From NCBI RefSeq assembly GCF_016808095.1, contig NC_068972.1, positions 38,223,029-38,287,028 of the forward strand: a stretch of 64,000 bases of DNA. The letters are read 5' to 3'. The DNA is from Vigna angularis. Taxonomy: Eukaryota > Streptophyta > Magnoliopsida > Fabales > Fabaceae. The position numbers and the translations under genes are program-made. Under the pieces are notes generated by a model, which saw only the letters and a program-made list of their open reading frames with translations, searched no databases and had not been told where the DNA came from. Within the stretch, counting starts at the first letter, position 1; every line of letters starts with the position of its first letter. Of the stretch, positions 34,809-46,218 are shown piece after piece.

Positions 34809-37800
34809 ATGGCAACGTCAACTATGGATGTTCTTCATTTCCAGCACACCCCTTTTTACTGGTGAGCACCTCACAATCGCTTCTTGTTTTTGTTCTCATC
34901 GTGTATGCCTGATGATTCTATAGTACATTTTGTTGATAGGATGAATTAGTCTATAGTTAGAATTTACAGAAACCAATTTGTCCATATTATTCTTTTTAAT
35001 GATGTGTAGGGTTTTAGTTTTGGAGTTGGTGTCCATCAACATTTGGGGACAATTAATGTTTTGTGTCAATTTATTTAGTTTCATCCTCTTAACTAGTTTG
35101 TTTGATTTCCTTCTGTGCATTTTTTTGTTCATTTTTGTAATATTAAATATGGTAATATTCTGTAGAATTTTCATGATTATTTTCTGGATATTTATTTGTA
35201 GTGAGGAGAATGTATACTTGCTTTGCAAGAAGTTGTGCAGTGATGGAATAGCAAAAGCTGATGGATCTGATCTTTTTGTTGTATTCATTTCCAATGAAAA
35301 GAAACAGGCATGTTTTATTTCTTCCTCGTGTTGGTGTTGTATGTTCACTTTCTATTTCAAGGTGTTTCATGGAAAAGAATTGTTATTGTGAATCTTAATT
35401 GCCAGTCTTTGCCTTTGAGATTCTTTTGTTTGAAGTTTTATTGATTTTTTTTTTTGTCTATTTTCTTTTCAATTGTTTTTTTTTTCTGTCCTAAGATATA
35501 ATTAATACCTTGCTTACTCTTGCAAAATAGTGACCGGACAGAGTAATAGTGGTGGGGTAGGGAATAATTCTGTGGCTCTTGCACTGTGCAAGTTGAATGC
35601 GAAGGAAAAATATGTCAAGTTTTTGTTAATATTGCCAGTATTTATCTCTCATCTAATTTGCTTCCTTCCTAGTTATGTAAAGCTGACAAGCAAACAGACT
35701 ACTAATTGCATTGCATGTTCAAGTCTTTATGCAAGTCTTTTCTCACCACTGCACTACATATCTAATTGAAGAGTTTTCCAGCTACTCGTGTATATTTTTC
35801 TACAAAATTAAAATCCTTTTTCAGTCAATTTCTGAAGTATTTGTCTTAACTTTTGTAGATCCCACTATGGAATCAAAAGGCTAGCAAAAGAGCTGATGGG
35901 GTGATTCTTTGGGATTATCATGTAATTTGCATTCAGGTATTGCCTAATGTGTATTTCCTTTCATTTAGTTGTGGGGGCTAGTTAGCTAGGTTGTGAAAGC
36001 AGTTTATTTTAATATCTAAATTTCTCATTATAGGGATCATTTGTCATGCTTTTGTTGTGATTGCATTACAGATAAAACAAGGAAATATCCCTCCACTTGT
36101 ATGGGACTTAGATTCAACCCTTCCTTTTCCTTCACCTCTACCCTTATACGTGTCTGAAACTATACGACCATCTTTTCAACTTTTTTCTGATTATAACAGG
36201 CAAGGCACTTTCTGTTTTATTTGCCATTTTTTTCTGCTCTGATGAGTATTTTTGGTGCTTTATAGTATTTTTTTTTATGTTTCTAACTTGCAGTTGATAG
36301 AAATGCAAGTCCAGGCTTTTATGTGTCACATGATAGTGGCCACTAGCCACATTGTTTCTCTTAAGAAATTGAAATTGATATTGTTTCTTTCACAAAGGGC
36401 TAATGCTCAATCTATAAATGAATAGATTTAACTTCCACTTTTTCCTTTACATTTTCCTATTTATTTAACTCGTTAATTCCCTACCTAGCTAATAAATATC
36501 ATAATTGTATTAACTAGTTCCCTTTTTCCCATAGCCTTAACACTGGATTCAATTAGCCCCTTGTTAAGACAAAACTCATTGGCAAGCGTACTAAATCGTT
36601 CAAGCAATATAAAATGGTAAGACTAAGTATCGTTTCTCAAGAGATTCGTCTAATACTAAAGAATTGTACGATTAACAACTCATCTAGACTAAAGAGCCAA
36701 ACATAAATCTACAAACATGTAAAATAAGATAAAATTACAAAATATACAAGGGGGACTTTGGTAGTTGAAGACAGTTAAGAACGGAAAATGGTTTAGGGTT
36801 TATATGAATTGACATTGCTAAGGTTAGGTTTCACCAATTCACTCTCATGCATGTACAATTTCATCTCCCCTCCATCAATACACTAAAGTCAACCCACAAA
36901 AACACTTCAGCCCTAATCCCTTAGGTGGAAGAGCCTAGATTTCCCTATTAACTGCCAATCCCTTGGTCAATCAACAAGCAAAACCTGCATTAAGATCTAA
37001 GATCTAAGACAACAAATGGGTCATGTTCCATCCCTAGAATTCATGTCCCCATTAGGCCTCTTATTTCAAATCTAGTTCACAAGATACCTCATACCCCATG
37101 AGTCACAGATCAAGTCATGAACGTCCCCATTACATGCAAGCATTAAGATTGGAAACAAGAAACTAGCAATTGATGGAAAAATCATATATATAATCAAATC
37201 ACTCAACAAATACACCAGAATTCAGAGGCTACATCTATTCCCAACAAGATGGGTTTGGCTCTCCATTTCCATGGAGAGCCTTAGAGCTTACAAACATGGA
37301 AGATGGAAGAAGAAAGAGACCCAATAGAGGAGAAGATGTTCCCACAAGCTCCTCGCAACCTCCATGAGCTCCTAAAGTGAAATTGTGCCTTTTAACCACC
37401 AAAGACCCATTTCCCTTTGTGTTTCAGAGCTAAATAAACCAGATCTGCCACATCAGCACCGACAACGCTTAGCATTAGAATCTGGGCACTCAGTGCCATG
37501 CTCTCGGGAAATGGTCGCTCAATGTTGGATTTGGGCGCTCAGTGTCCTGGCCATTAGAATCATCATTTCGTCTTCATAAGGGGTGGCGCTCAGTGCCAAG
37601 CTTGGGCGCTCTGCATTGGGTCTTGTAGTCTCTCATTTTGTGCATATTCGCTTGCTTATGTGGCTGATTCAGCTCTATACATTGGTGGAGGTTCTTTCAA
37701 GCAGAATATTAGCTACAAAATAAGGGGATTAGTGATGATATTATATCAATGTAGCCCAAAAGGCAATTAGTTATATAAGTAAGATAAAAGAGAGGATTAA

Positions 37801-40800
37801 ACAAATTTCAAGCTAGAAAAAAGTTGATTTTGTCAAGAAAATGAGGCTCAGATAATGGTAAGAATTAGCATTATCACCCCTTATTAGTCAAACTTAGCCA
37901 CTGGTCTCTGTTCTTGTTTTAGCACAATTTCTAAACCTCTGTCGGGTGCATCTGTTTCTATGATTGAAGTCTTAGAGAAATCAGTTGCCTTGAGTGATGG
38001 CTAGATTGTCAAACATTTTTTCATGCTTTGAACACTGTTGGCGTTTCCAAGCCTCAGTTAAAGCTGTCTTTTCCAAGAGAAGAGTTCAAGGTTTGGCAAT
38101 TTTACCATAGTCTCGAGCAAAGTTCCTGTAATAACTAGTTAGACCTAGTAGTCTCCACAATCCCTTGAGATATGTTAGATATATTATCTTTATTTTATAT
38201 TTATCTTTTATCTTTAGTTAATTTGTTATTATTTGTATTTTGGGCTTAGCCCATATTTCTTCTATTATAAATAAAGGACCCTATGTGTATATTCAACACA
38301 AGGGAGATTAATCCCATATATAGTTTTTCACTATATTCAACATGGTATCTAGAACATAAGGTTCTTTGTTCGTTGGCCCTGCCCACTATAACCGCCGTCG
38401 CCGTTAGAGTCGTCGTCGCCGATGTTAGAGTCATTGTTGCCGCTGTCACTGTCACCAGAGCATTAGTTTCAACCAGTGACAACAATTTTTCTCGTCTCGG
38501 CCAAGCAACCACAACGTCGTCAAGATGCTACCATCGGAGTCCAGACATGCTTTCACGCATCGATCACAGTTTTCTTCCACTATATAGCCATTCGTGACAG
38601 TACGTGTGTCGTTGTCTCCATCGCCGACTACCTTCATTGGACTCATCACGACCTGGTTGTGTTGATTGGCCTCTTTTGAGTTCTAGGTTTTTTTACTCTC
38701 CTGCTTGTTCATGACTTCTAACCCGTCCATATATACTATGTTAATGTGCACTTATCTATTGATAAGTTAGATGATACTAATTATGCGACTTGAACATTAG
38801 ACGTTAAACTTTGGCTTAAGAGTAAGGGGTATCTTGATCATATTACTCAGAACGTGACAACTATTGATTCTGCTGCAGTTACCCATTGGTTGAAAGTTGA
38901 TACTCAGTTATGCATTGTTCTCAAGGGTACCCTTCATTCCTCTTCCAAACAAATTTTTTGTTCCTATGAAACATGTTTTGAAATCTGGGAACATGCCAAA
39001 TTATTGTACACCAAGATACTCAACGTCTTTATGGTGTTTGTCATGATCTTCTCAATGTTCTTGCTTCTCGGCGTCAGGACTCTATGACTGATTATATGGG
39101 TAAAATTCATGCTCTTTTTCATGAGTTTAATGAATTATTGCCTCTTGCCAAAGAAATAGAGCAACGGTCAAAGTTCTTCATGCTACTAGCATTACACGGC
39201 CTTGCTGATGAGTATTCTCATATTCGTGATCAGATTTTGGGTTCACCTGTTGTTCCCACTTTGACTTCTACTTGTTCCACTCTTTTGCGTGTACCTAGTA
39301 AACCCATCAATGATACATATGTTTCCTCTACGTTGGCATCTCAGCATCATGATCGCAATCACTCTCACAAACCGGGAAAAGGACGTCTCAGGTGTAACCA
39401 TTGTGGCAAGGTAGGCCACACGATTGACAGGTGTTATGCATTACATGGTCGCCCACCTAGATTTCCTGCAATTGTTCAGACTGCTTCTTCGTCACAATCA
39501 CCTACTGGGGATCCTCCTTCATCTGATATTACTGATGACTCTGTTATTTTCAATAAATTTCTCAAATGGTATAAGGATCAACAACCTTCTAGTTCCACTG
39601 CATTTGTAGCACACACAGGTACATCTTTTATTGGTCTGAGTCCATCTTCTTCTCTTAACTCTTGGGTTCTTGACTCGGGAGCCACGTATCACATTATTGG
39701 TAACAAATCTTTGTTTTCCTCTTTGTCCTCTCCAAATCCTTTGCCTTCTGTTACAATGGCTGATGGATCTAGAGTTTTAGCTCTTGGGACTGTTAACATT
39801 TTTCCTTTTTTATTCATTGATAATGTTCTTTATGTACCTGGGTCTCCTTTTAACTTATTATCTGTCAGTCGTCTTACTCGTTCTCTTGATTGTGATATTT
39901 CTTTTAACAAAGATTTTGTTTGTTTACATGATCGGAGTTTGAGACAGGTGATTGGCACTGGATGTGAGTCTCATGGTCTTTATCATCTTCGTCCCTATAC
40001 ACATATTGGTGCAGTTATGGAATCTCCATCTCTTCTTCATGCTCAGTTAGGTCATCCCAGTCTTGCCAAATTGCAACAACTTGTTCCTAACTTATCCAAG
40101 TTGTCCACTTTGGTCTGTGAGTCGTGTCAATTAGGAAAACATATTCGTAGTTCCTTTCCTCGTAGTGTCTCACAACGTTCTTCGTCCCCTTTTGCCTTAG
40201 TTCATTCTGACATTTGGGGACCTAGTCGTGTTCAGTCTAATTTAGATTTTCAATATTTCGTTACTTTTATTGATGATTATTCTAGATGCACTTGGCTGTT
40301 TTTAATGAAAAATCGTTATGAGTTATTGTATCTTTTTCAAACCTTTTATAATGAAATTAAAATTCAGTTTGATGTTTCTATTCAAACTTTGCGCAGTGAT
40401 AATGGTTGTGAATATCTTTCCCATTCTTTTAAACAATTTATGGCTTCTCATGGTATTCTCCACCAAACTTCATGTGCTTATACACCTCAACAAAATGGGG
40501 TGGATGAGCGCAAAAATAGACATCTTATTGAAACAACTCGTACTTTTTTAATTCATGATAACATTCCTCGGGGTAATGCTGTTCTTACTGCATGTTATCT
40601 CATTAATCACATGTCTTCTTCTATTTTAGAAAATAAAATACCTCATTTTATCTTATTTTCTCATGAACCCCTTCACCCCTTACCTCTAAAAGTTTTTGGG
40701 TCTACATGTTTTGTTCATAATTTTGGTCTTGGTCTTGATAAGTTAGCTCCTCGATCACACAAATGTGTGTTTTTAGGCTTTACTAAATCAAAGAAAGGAT

Positions 40801-43800
40801 ACAAGTGTTTTTCCCCTTCTCTTGATCGTTGTTTTATATCTGCAGATGTCACATTCAATGAGTCTTCCTTTTATTTTAATGATCATTCTTCTTCTGATAT
40901 GTCTCCTTCTAATACTATCAATATTCATGTTGTTTGTACTCCTCCAATTGTGCCTAGTTCACCAGGTGTTTCTCAACAACCACCAAGTGACTCAATTGAA
41001 GTACCAACTACCTTGTCTCCTTTGGCTCCAACAACTGAGTCTACCCTTCCAATTTCCCTTCGAAAAGGTATACGTTCTACCCGTAATCCCTCTCCACATT
41101 ATCTTGCTTTAAGTTATCATAGACTGTCTTCATCCTTTTATACCTGCCTTTCGTCTATTTCTTTTGTGACCATCCCAAAATCTGTTACTGATGCCTTAGC
41201 CCATCCTGGTTGGCGTTAGGTCATGCTAGATGAACTAAGTGCTCTTCAGAGTAGTGGAACTTGGGAGCTTGTCCCATTACCGTTTGGGAAATCTATTGTT
41301 GGTTGCAGGTGGGTTTTTGCTATCAAAGGTGGTCCTGATGGAACTATTGATCGCCTCAAAGCTCGTCTTGTGGCCAAAGGTTACACTCAAATTTTTGGGT
41401 TGGATTATGGTGATACTTTTTCTCTAGTGGCAAAGATGACATCTGTTCGTTTATTTATAGCCATGGCGGCTCTTCAGTAATGGCCTCTTTATCAATTGAA
41501 TGTCAAAAATGCATTCCTTAACGAAGATTTGTAAGAAGAGATTTATATGGAGCAACCTCCAGGATTTGTTGCTCAGGAGGAGTCTTCTGAGTTGGTATGT
41601 CGTCTTTGCAAATCCTTATATGGCCTAAAACAATCTCCTAGGGCCTGATTTGGAAAATTTAGTAATGTATTTCAACAATTTGGTATGACTCGGTGTGAGG
41701 CAGATCATTCAGTCTTTTACCGTCACTCGAGTGTTGGATCTGTCTACTTGATAGTATATGTTGATAACATTGTTCTTACAGGCAGTGATAGTCATGACAT
41801 CTCTCATATGAAACAACATCGTTGCAACCATTTTCAGACCAAAGATCTTGGCAAACTTAGATATTTCTTGGGTATTGAGGTGGCACAATCCAACGATGTT
41901 ATTGTTATATCTCAAAGGAAATATGCACGGGATATTTTGGAGGAAACTGGGTTAATGAATTCAAAACCTATGGACACACCCATGGATCCTAATACTAAAC
42001 TTCTACCAAAACAGGGGGAGCCTATCTCAGATCCCGAGAAATATAGAAGACTAGTTGGAAAATTGAATTATCTTACAGTTACTCGTCTTGATATTTCCTT
42101 TGCAGTTAGTGTGGTAAGCCAATTCCTTAATTCCCCATGTGAAGATCATTGGAATGCAGTTATTCGTATATTAAAGTACATTAAAGGATCTCCTGGAAAA
42201 GGGTTGCTATATGATTCTAGTAACCATACAAGAGTGGTTTGTTATTCTGATGCTGATTGGGCAGGAGTTCCTTCTGATAGAAGATCTACATCCGGATATT
42301 GTGTCTCCATTGGTGGTAACTTGATCTCTTGGAAAAACAAGAAACAAGAGTGTTGTGGCAAGATCTAGTGCAGAAGTAGAATATAGAGCTATGACCTCAG
42401 TCACTTGTGAGCTTGTTTGGCTTAAGCAATTGCTTAAAGAGTTACAATTTGGAGATGTCACTCAAATGACGCTTATATGTGACAATCATGCTGCCCTTCA
42501 TATTAGTTCTAATCTTGTCTTTCATGAGAGGACCAAACACATTGAAATTGTCTGTCATTTCATTCGAGAGAAGATTGTATTTGGAGATATCAAGACTGAG
42601 TTCGTCAATTCAAGTGATCAATTAGCAGATATTTTTACTAAGTCTTTATGGGGACCGAGAATTGATTATATTTGTAACAAGCTTAGTACATACGATTTGT
42701 ATGCAGCAGCTTGAGGAGGAGTGTTAGATATATTATCTTTATTTTATATTTATCTTTTATCTTTAGTTAGTTTGTTATTATTTGTATTTTGGGTTTAGTC
42801 CATATTTCTTTTATTATAAATAAAGAACCCTATGTATATATTCAACACAAGGGAGATTAATCTCATATATAGTTTTTCATTATATTCAACAAGATCAATA
42901 ACAATAGATGTTAACCTAGTTGCCATTACTTCTGAGTGTTAGCAGATACCCCATCTTCTGTATAGTCATTCCCAAAATACTTCAATCATCTCTACTCAAT
43001 TGCCCCAAACACTATATTGTTCGAAATCTTTGGTTCAACCATTTTAGATTTGGAGATATTTGTTATCTTATCAGGAAAGTCATGCAAAGATTAAGAATTT
43101 TATTGATTGTGATCCATTCTCTTGCAATAAAAGCATCAAGGATGACTTCGACCAGCACATCCTCCTCTATTGCTATGACCTATCCTTCCACAAGCAGATA
43201 CCATGGCAAAAGCTTTAGTAGATTCTTGAAGATTTCTGCCTTTAAGGGTTGGAACAGAGTTGTGTTGTTAGGCTTTCCATTTATGGTGCTTCTTGACTAG
43301 TTAAGATTTGATCCCAAATATGATCAAAATTTGCATTCATGGCACAAAGAATCATGACCATATATAACTTGTCTAACTTTTCCTTAATTTCTTCCCGTGA
43401 GTTAGTTTTTAAGAACATCTTTAACTCTTCAATAACAGATTGACCTTGATAGAAACCCAGAATTGAAAAGAGACAAAAAAGTAATATTCTTTATTGTATA
43501 CACTGTATCACAAAGAATAGGAGACCACTCTCTCCTCCAAGGGTTTCCCCTTCACAAAGAGTCAAAGCTCAATCTATAAGATTATCCAAAAGTCCCCTGA
43601 CACAAGACCTCCCTGCCTTCTTATAAAGGTCGCCCCAACCAAGTAACTAACTCACAACTAATTCCTAATCTATTTCCTTTTATTCTGCACACATTACCCA
43701 TTATATCCTATCACCTTATATCCTATCATTACACCCCGCTGTAGAACAACCTTGTCCTCAAGGTTGGAACCGTAAAACTTTATCTCATGGCTCCTCTTCA

Positions 43801-46218
43801 TCATCCTATTATCATATGAAGGGAACCCACTGCTTACTGCCCTCATATTCAGGTCTGGAGGCTTGGGTGGTGGCAAATCCTCCTCCAATGACTTCCACTC
43901 TTCTTGGGTTCTTTTAGCCTAATTTTGTGAAATCCTCAAAATCTTAACTTTGACTTCATCAGCTCTTGTAGCAACAACACTTTCGGCAGATGCTCCATCT
44001 ACTTGCAAACTCTCATGTAAAATTTCCACACTTCCAACTCTCACATAGCATGCTTATCCTGTTCTCTTTAACTCTCTTTAGTAGATTTGTTGCCAGATTT
44101 TTCCAAGAAAGGTTCTTGGATTTTTGGTGCTAGGTCTTGAACCCTTGGACTACATTTTCTTTGCTGTTTGGGTGTACTTTTGTTGATCCTTTGGTGTTCT
44201 AAACTTCAGGAGCATTTGTTGCCCCTGTTGTTTGACCTTGGGTGTCAGTCCCTTTATTAGAGGTCAACTCTTCTCTTTTCACCCGCGGAAAGACTGGTTT
44301 TTCCTCACCCTTTCTATCTCCAATATTGTCAATGGCATCCTCTTTTCCTTTTTGCTCCCAATTGATTGAATTGTCTCCTTCACCTGAGTGTTTCTTTGCT
44401 TTCTTGATGTTTTGCAACATTTCTCTCATTTCTTGCATATTTCTTCTCCATTCTGCTAGCTCCCTTCTTTGTTTGCTGGTCCACCTCTTCACAAAATCCA
44501 TCCTTCCCTCCAGGGCATTTATTCTTCCATCCATCCTTCTCTCCAAAGATCCGACACTCATCTCCTAAGGGTATCCAACAGTCCTCTCCCAAGTGGATCC
44601 GACAGGTCGGACCAATTGATAGAAACCCAGAATTGAAAAGAGAGAAAAGAGTAATATTTTTTATTATATAGACTGTATAGAACACAAAGAATAGGAGAGA
44701 ACTCTCTCCTCCAAGGGATTCCCCTTCACAAAGAGCCAAAGCTCAAACTACAAGATTATCCAAAAGTCCCTGACACAAGACCTCCCTGCCTTCTTATAAA
44801 GGCCCCCAACCAACTAACCAACTCACAACTAATTCCTAATCTATTTTCTTTTATTCTGCACACATGACCCATTATATCCTATCAGACCTTCAAAAATGAA
44901 AGATTTCATATCATGATCTATGTGTTTAAGAGATGCCAATTTATGGGTAGAAGCATTAAGTCTCTGATTGTCATTTGCAAAGATGATCTAAGCCTTCTTC
45001 CCAAAGAATTTACATGTTTTGAATATTCGGAGGGTCTCCAATGTATAAGGTTCCTCCACTTCCATTGATGATATTTCACTACCATCTTTTTCCAAGTAAT
45101 AATGAAAACCTAGGCAAAACAACCAAAGTTCGGCAGAAGTATATCAAGATAAATCATTTTTAACATTTAGTTTTTCCAAAGTAACTGTTGAGACCCATAA
45201 AGCGAGTAGGCAGGTCCAACATATATGTTAGAGTGAGACCCCAGAGAGATCAAAATTTCCCTAGGATTCTAGGTTACAGATCGATACAACAATTTTTTTT
45301 TCTCAGAATATATTATAGACTATTCTAACACAAATCTTGTTTAAAAAGATTTTCTAAGGATGTCAAAAACATTTCACATCATGTCAAAATTTGTTTGTTC
45401 ATGATATCGCAACATATCACCTGTAAGTAACTTTATGTATAAACTTTGCTTCTTTAGGTGTGCTCTTCAATTTTATCGATAAAATAATGTATTGATCATC
45501 GATATTGATGTATAGTTGCTAATCAAAGTGAAGTATATGAAATTGTTTCTTATGATATCTCAGATTATTCCGAGTTGTGCATGCTCCACTATTTCTTCGT
45601 AGTTTTGCATCTGATAGAAGACATATGAAAGATTCTGGTGGAAAGTGGATTGAAGAACCTCCTTCACATGAGCCTATAGTTGCAGAAGGTAATGACTGGG
45701 AAGTTTGTATAGTAAATTGGACTAGTTTGACTTTGACATTAATAAGTGAAAAAAAAAAGTTGGAAATATTTTATCAAACCAAACATATCTTAGCTGGGTC
45801 ATGTTAATGTGAATTTCACCAAGTCACGTCAGTTGTTCAATGAAGTGATTAACATACAAGATTTTTCTATTAACAGAAAAGTCTAGCAGTGCAAACTGGG
45901 GAAGAACTTTCAATATTGGATCACACAGCTATTCATTAGTTATTTTTGCTAAAGAATACTCTGTTATTAATAGTTCGAGCCACAGTTATACACTTAATAT
46001 AAAGAATCTATTTCTCAGTTGCTTATTTTTAAAGTATGATCATCCATGCAGATGGAACATTGCACAACCTGAATGAATACATTAACATATCTGTCGCTGA
46101 TGCTATCACTGATGTTACTATCAGTTCAGTCAAAGATGTAATTTTTACCCAGAAAAATGGTGTGGTGATAAAGGCTAATCAGCTTGTGGAATTCATCTGT
46201 CAGTTATCTTTAGAATAG
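34809..46218 (+). CDS. NTAQ1: Protein N-terminal glutamine amidohydrolase (complete, 6 exons, one 9.4-kb intron)
   Basis: The enzyme converts N-terminal Gln to Glu, the tertiary-destabilising step of the Arg/N-degron pathway before arginylation. Exons: 34809-34861, 35202-35307, 35859-35936, 36072-36199, 45564-45688 and 46052-46218. Phases fit exactly (657 nt, 218 residues; the family is about 220 in plants). Key family blocks are [65 protein letters not shown] and [20 protein letters not shown]. The catalytic triad of this papain-like fold maps to Cys18 (its codon is split by intron 1), His74 and Asp91. Introns 2 and 4 begin GC (CAG|GCATGT and CAG|GCAAGG) rather than GT. Intron 4 is 9,364 bp and is full of nested retrotransposons, yet the flanking exons are intact. 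The start codon sits at the conserved N-terminus. Confidence 0.93.
36200..37890. other. NTAQ1 intron 4, left part: unclassified repeat debris
   Basis: The word GGGCGCTCAGTGCC or near variants occurs several times between 37480 and 37610, in otherwise non-coding sequence. This kind of motif cluster suggests a decayed retroelement end. No coding domain is visible before about 37895. Confidence 0.45.
38173..38342 (+). repeat. 5' LTR of the intronic copia element
   Basis: This starts TGTTAGATAT and ends ATATTCAACA. It carries a TATAAATAAAG box at about 38267. At 170 bp it is very short for a copia LTR. Confidence 0.93.
38711..42714 (+). pseudogene. Ty1/copia gag-pol polyprotein, broken
   Basis: Domains run in copia order. 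Gag (KLDDTNYAT onward) includes the zinc knuckle [14 protein letters not shown] at about 39391. Protease has [11 protein letters not shown] at about 39664. Integrase has [10 protein letters not shown], the CESCQLGKH zinc motif, [18 protein letters not shown] and [12 protein letters not shown]. Reverse transcriptase starts about 41223, with [15 protein letters not shown] at about 41749 (YVDN in place of YVDD). RNase H has [19 protein letters not shown] and ends with HERTKHIEI and [10 protein letters not shown]. Breaks: in-frame stops at 38791, 41217, 41478, 41532 and 41646, and frameshifts near 39020 and 42350. Integrase is the longest intact part (711-codon frame). It cannot make a full polyprotein. 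Confidence 0.93.
42722..42891 (+). repeat. 3' LTR of the intronic copia element
   Basis: This is 170 bp, collinear with the 5' LTR and about 95% identical by eye, with no gaps. Confidence 0.93.
43030..45190 (-). pseudogene. Old Ty1/copia gag relic, split by a deleted gypsy element
   Basis: On the minus strand a copia-type gag is readable at about 45130-44885 ([16 protein letters not shown]). It resumes at 43446 ([30 protein letters not shown]), then a zinc-knuckle-like [11 protein letters not shown] and a LHDFPDK segment near 43090. Many stops are present. The break between the halves coincides with the 43447-44884 element and its GACCT duplication. Confidence 0.65.
43447..44884 (-). mobile_element. 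Internally deleted Ty3/gypsy element (LARD-like) with both LTRs
   Basis: The LTRs lie at 43447-43713 and 44617-44884 (267 and 268 bp). They start TGATAG and end CTATCA, and the element is flanked by a perfect GACCT target duplication (43442-43446 and 44885-44889). The interior of about 0.9 kb keeps only the two coding ends on the minus strand: a gag N-terminus at 44561-44199 ([19 protein letters not shown]) and the polyprotein C-terminus near 43780-43745 ([12 protein letters not shown]). Protease through the integrase core is missing. A purine-rich tract borders the 3' (left) LTR. It cannot encode its own mobility. Confidence 0.92.
45200..45563 (+). other. NTAQ1 intron 4, right end
   Basis: This is ordinary AT-rich intron ending TATCTCAG, the acceptor for exon 5. 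I see no repeat structure. Confidence 0.6.

Larger units (their letters stand above)
38173..42891 (+). mobile_element. Full-length Ty1/copia retrotransposon with short LTRs
   Basis: The 4,719-bp element has two 170-bp LTRs (38173-38342 and 42722-42891). A primer site, TGGTATCTAGAAC, directly follows the 5' LTR, and a purine tract (TTGAGGAGGAG) directly precedes the 3' LTR. The target duplication is AGATA (38168-38172) and AGATC (42892-42896), one mismatch. The interrupted gypsy reading frame shows AGATC was the original. The LTRs differ at 8 of 170 sites, all transitions. It lies in the same orientation as the NTAQ1 gene, inside intron 4. Confidence 0.95.
37895..43020 (-). pseudogene. Ty3/gypsy reverse transcriptase fragment, split by a copia insertion
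   Basis: On the minus strand the fragment enters at 43020-42892 ([13 protein letters not shown], then [13 protein letters not shown]). It resumes at 38172-37895 ([26 protein letters not shown], then an ETDA-type RNase H start, damaged). The two halves join in frame once the copia element at 38173-42891 and one copy of its target duplication are ignored. This proves the copia element inserted into a pre-existing gypsy copy. The fragment carries stops and is dead. Confidence 0.78.

Noticed and set aside
34896..35348. Minus-strand 150-codon frame
   Set aside because: It is antisense to NTAQ1 exon 2 and its introns, with AT-driven composition and no family.
37385..37620. Regular repeat array or CRISPR-like structure from repeated GCGCTCAGTGCC words
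   Set aside because: Spacing is irregular, copies vary, and the organism is a plant; it is best seen as retroelement debris.
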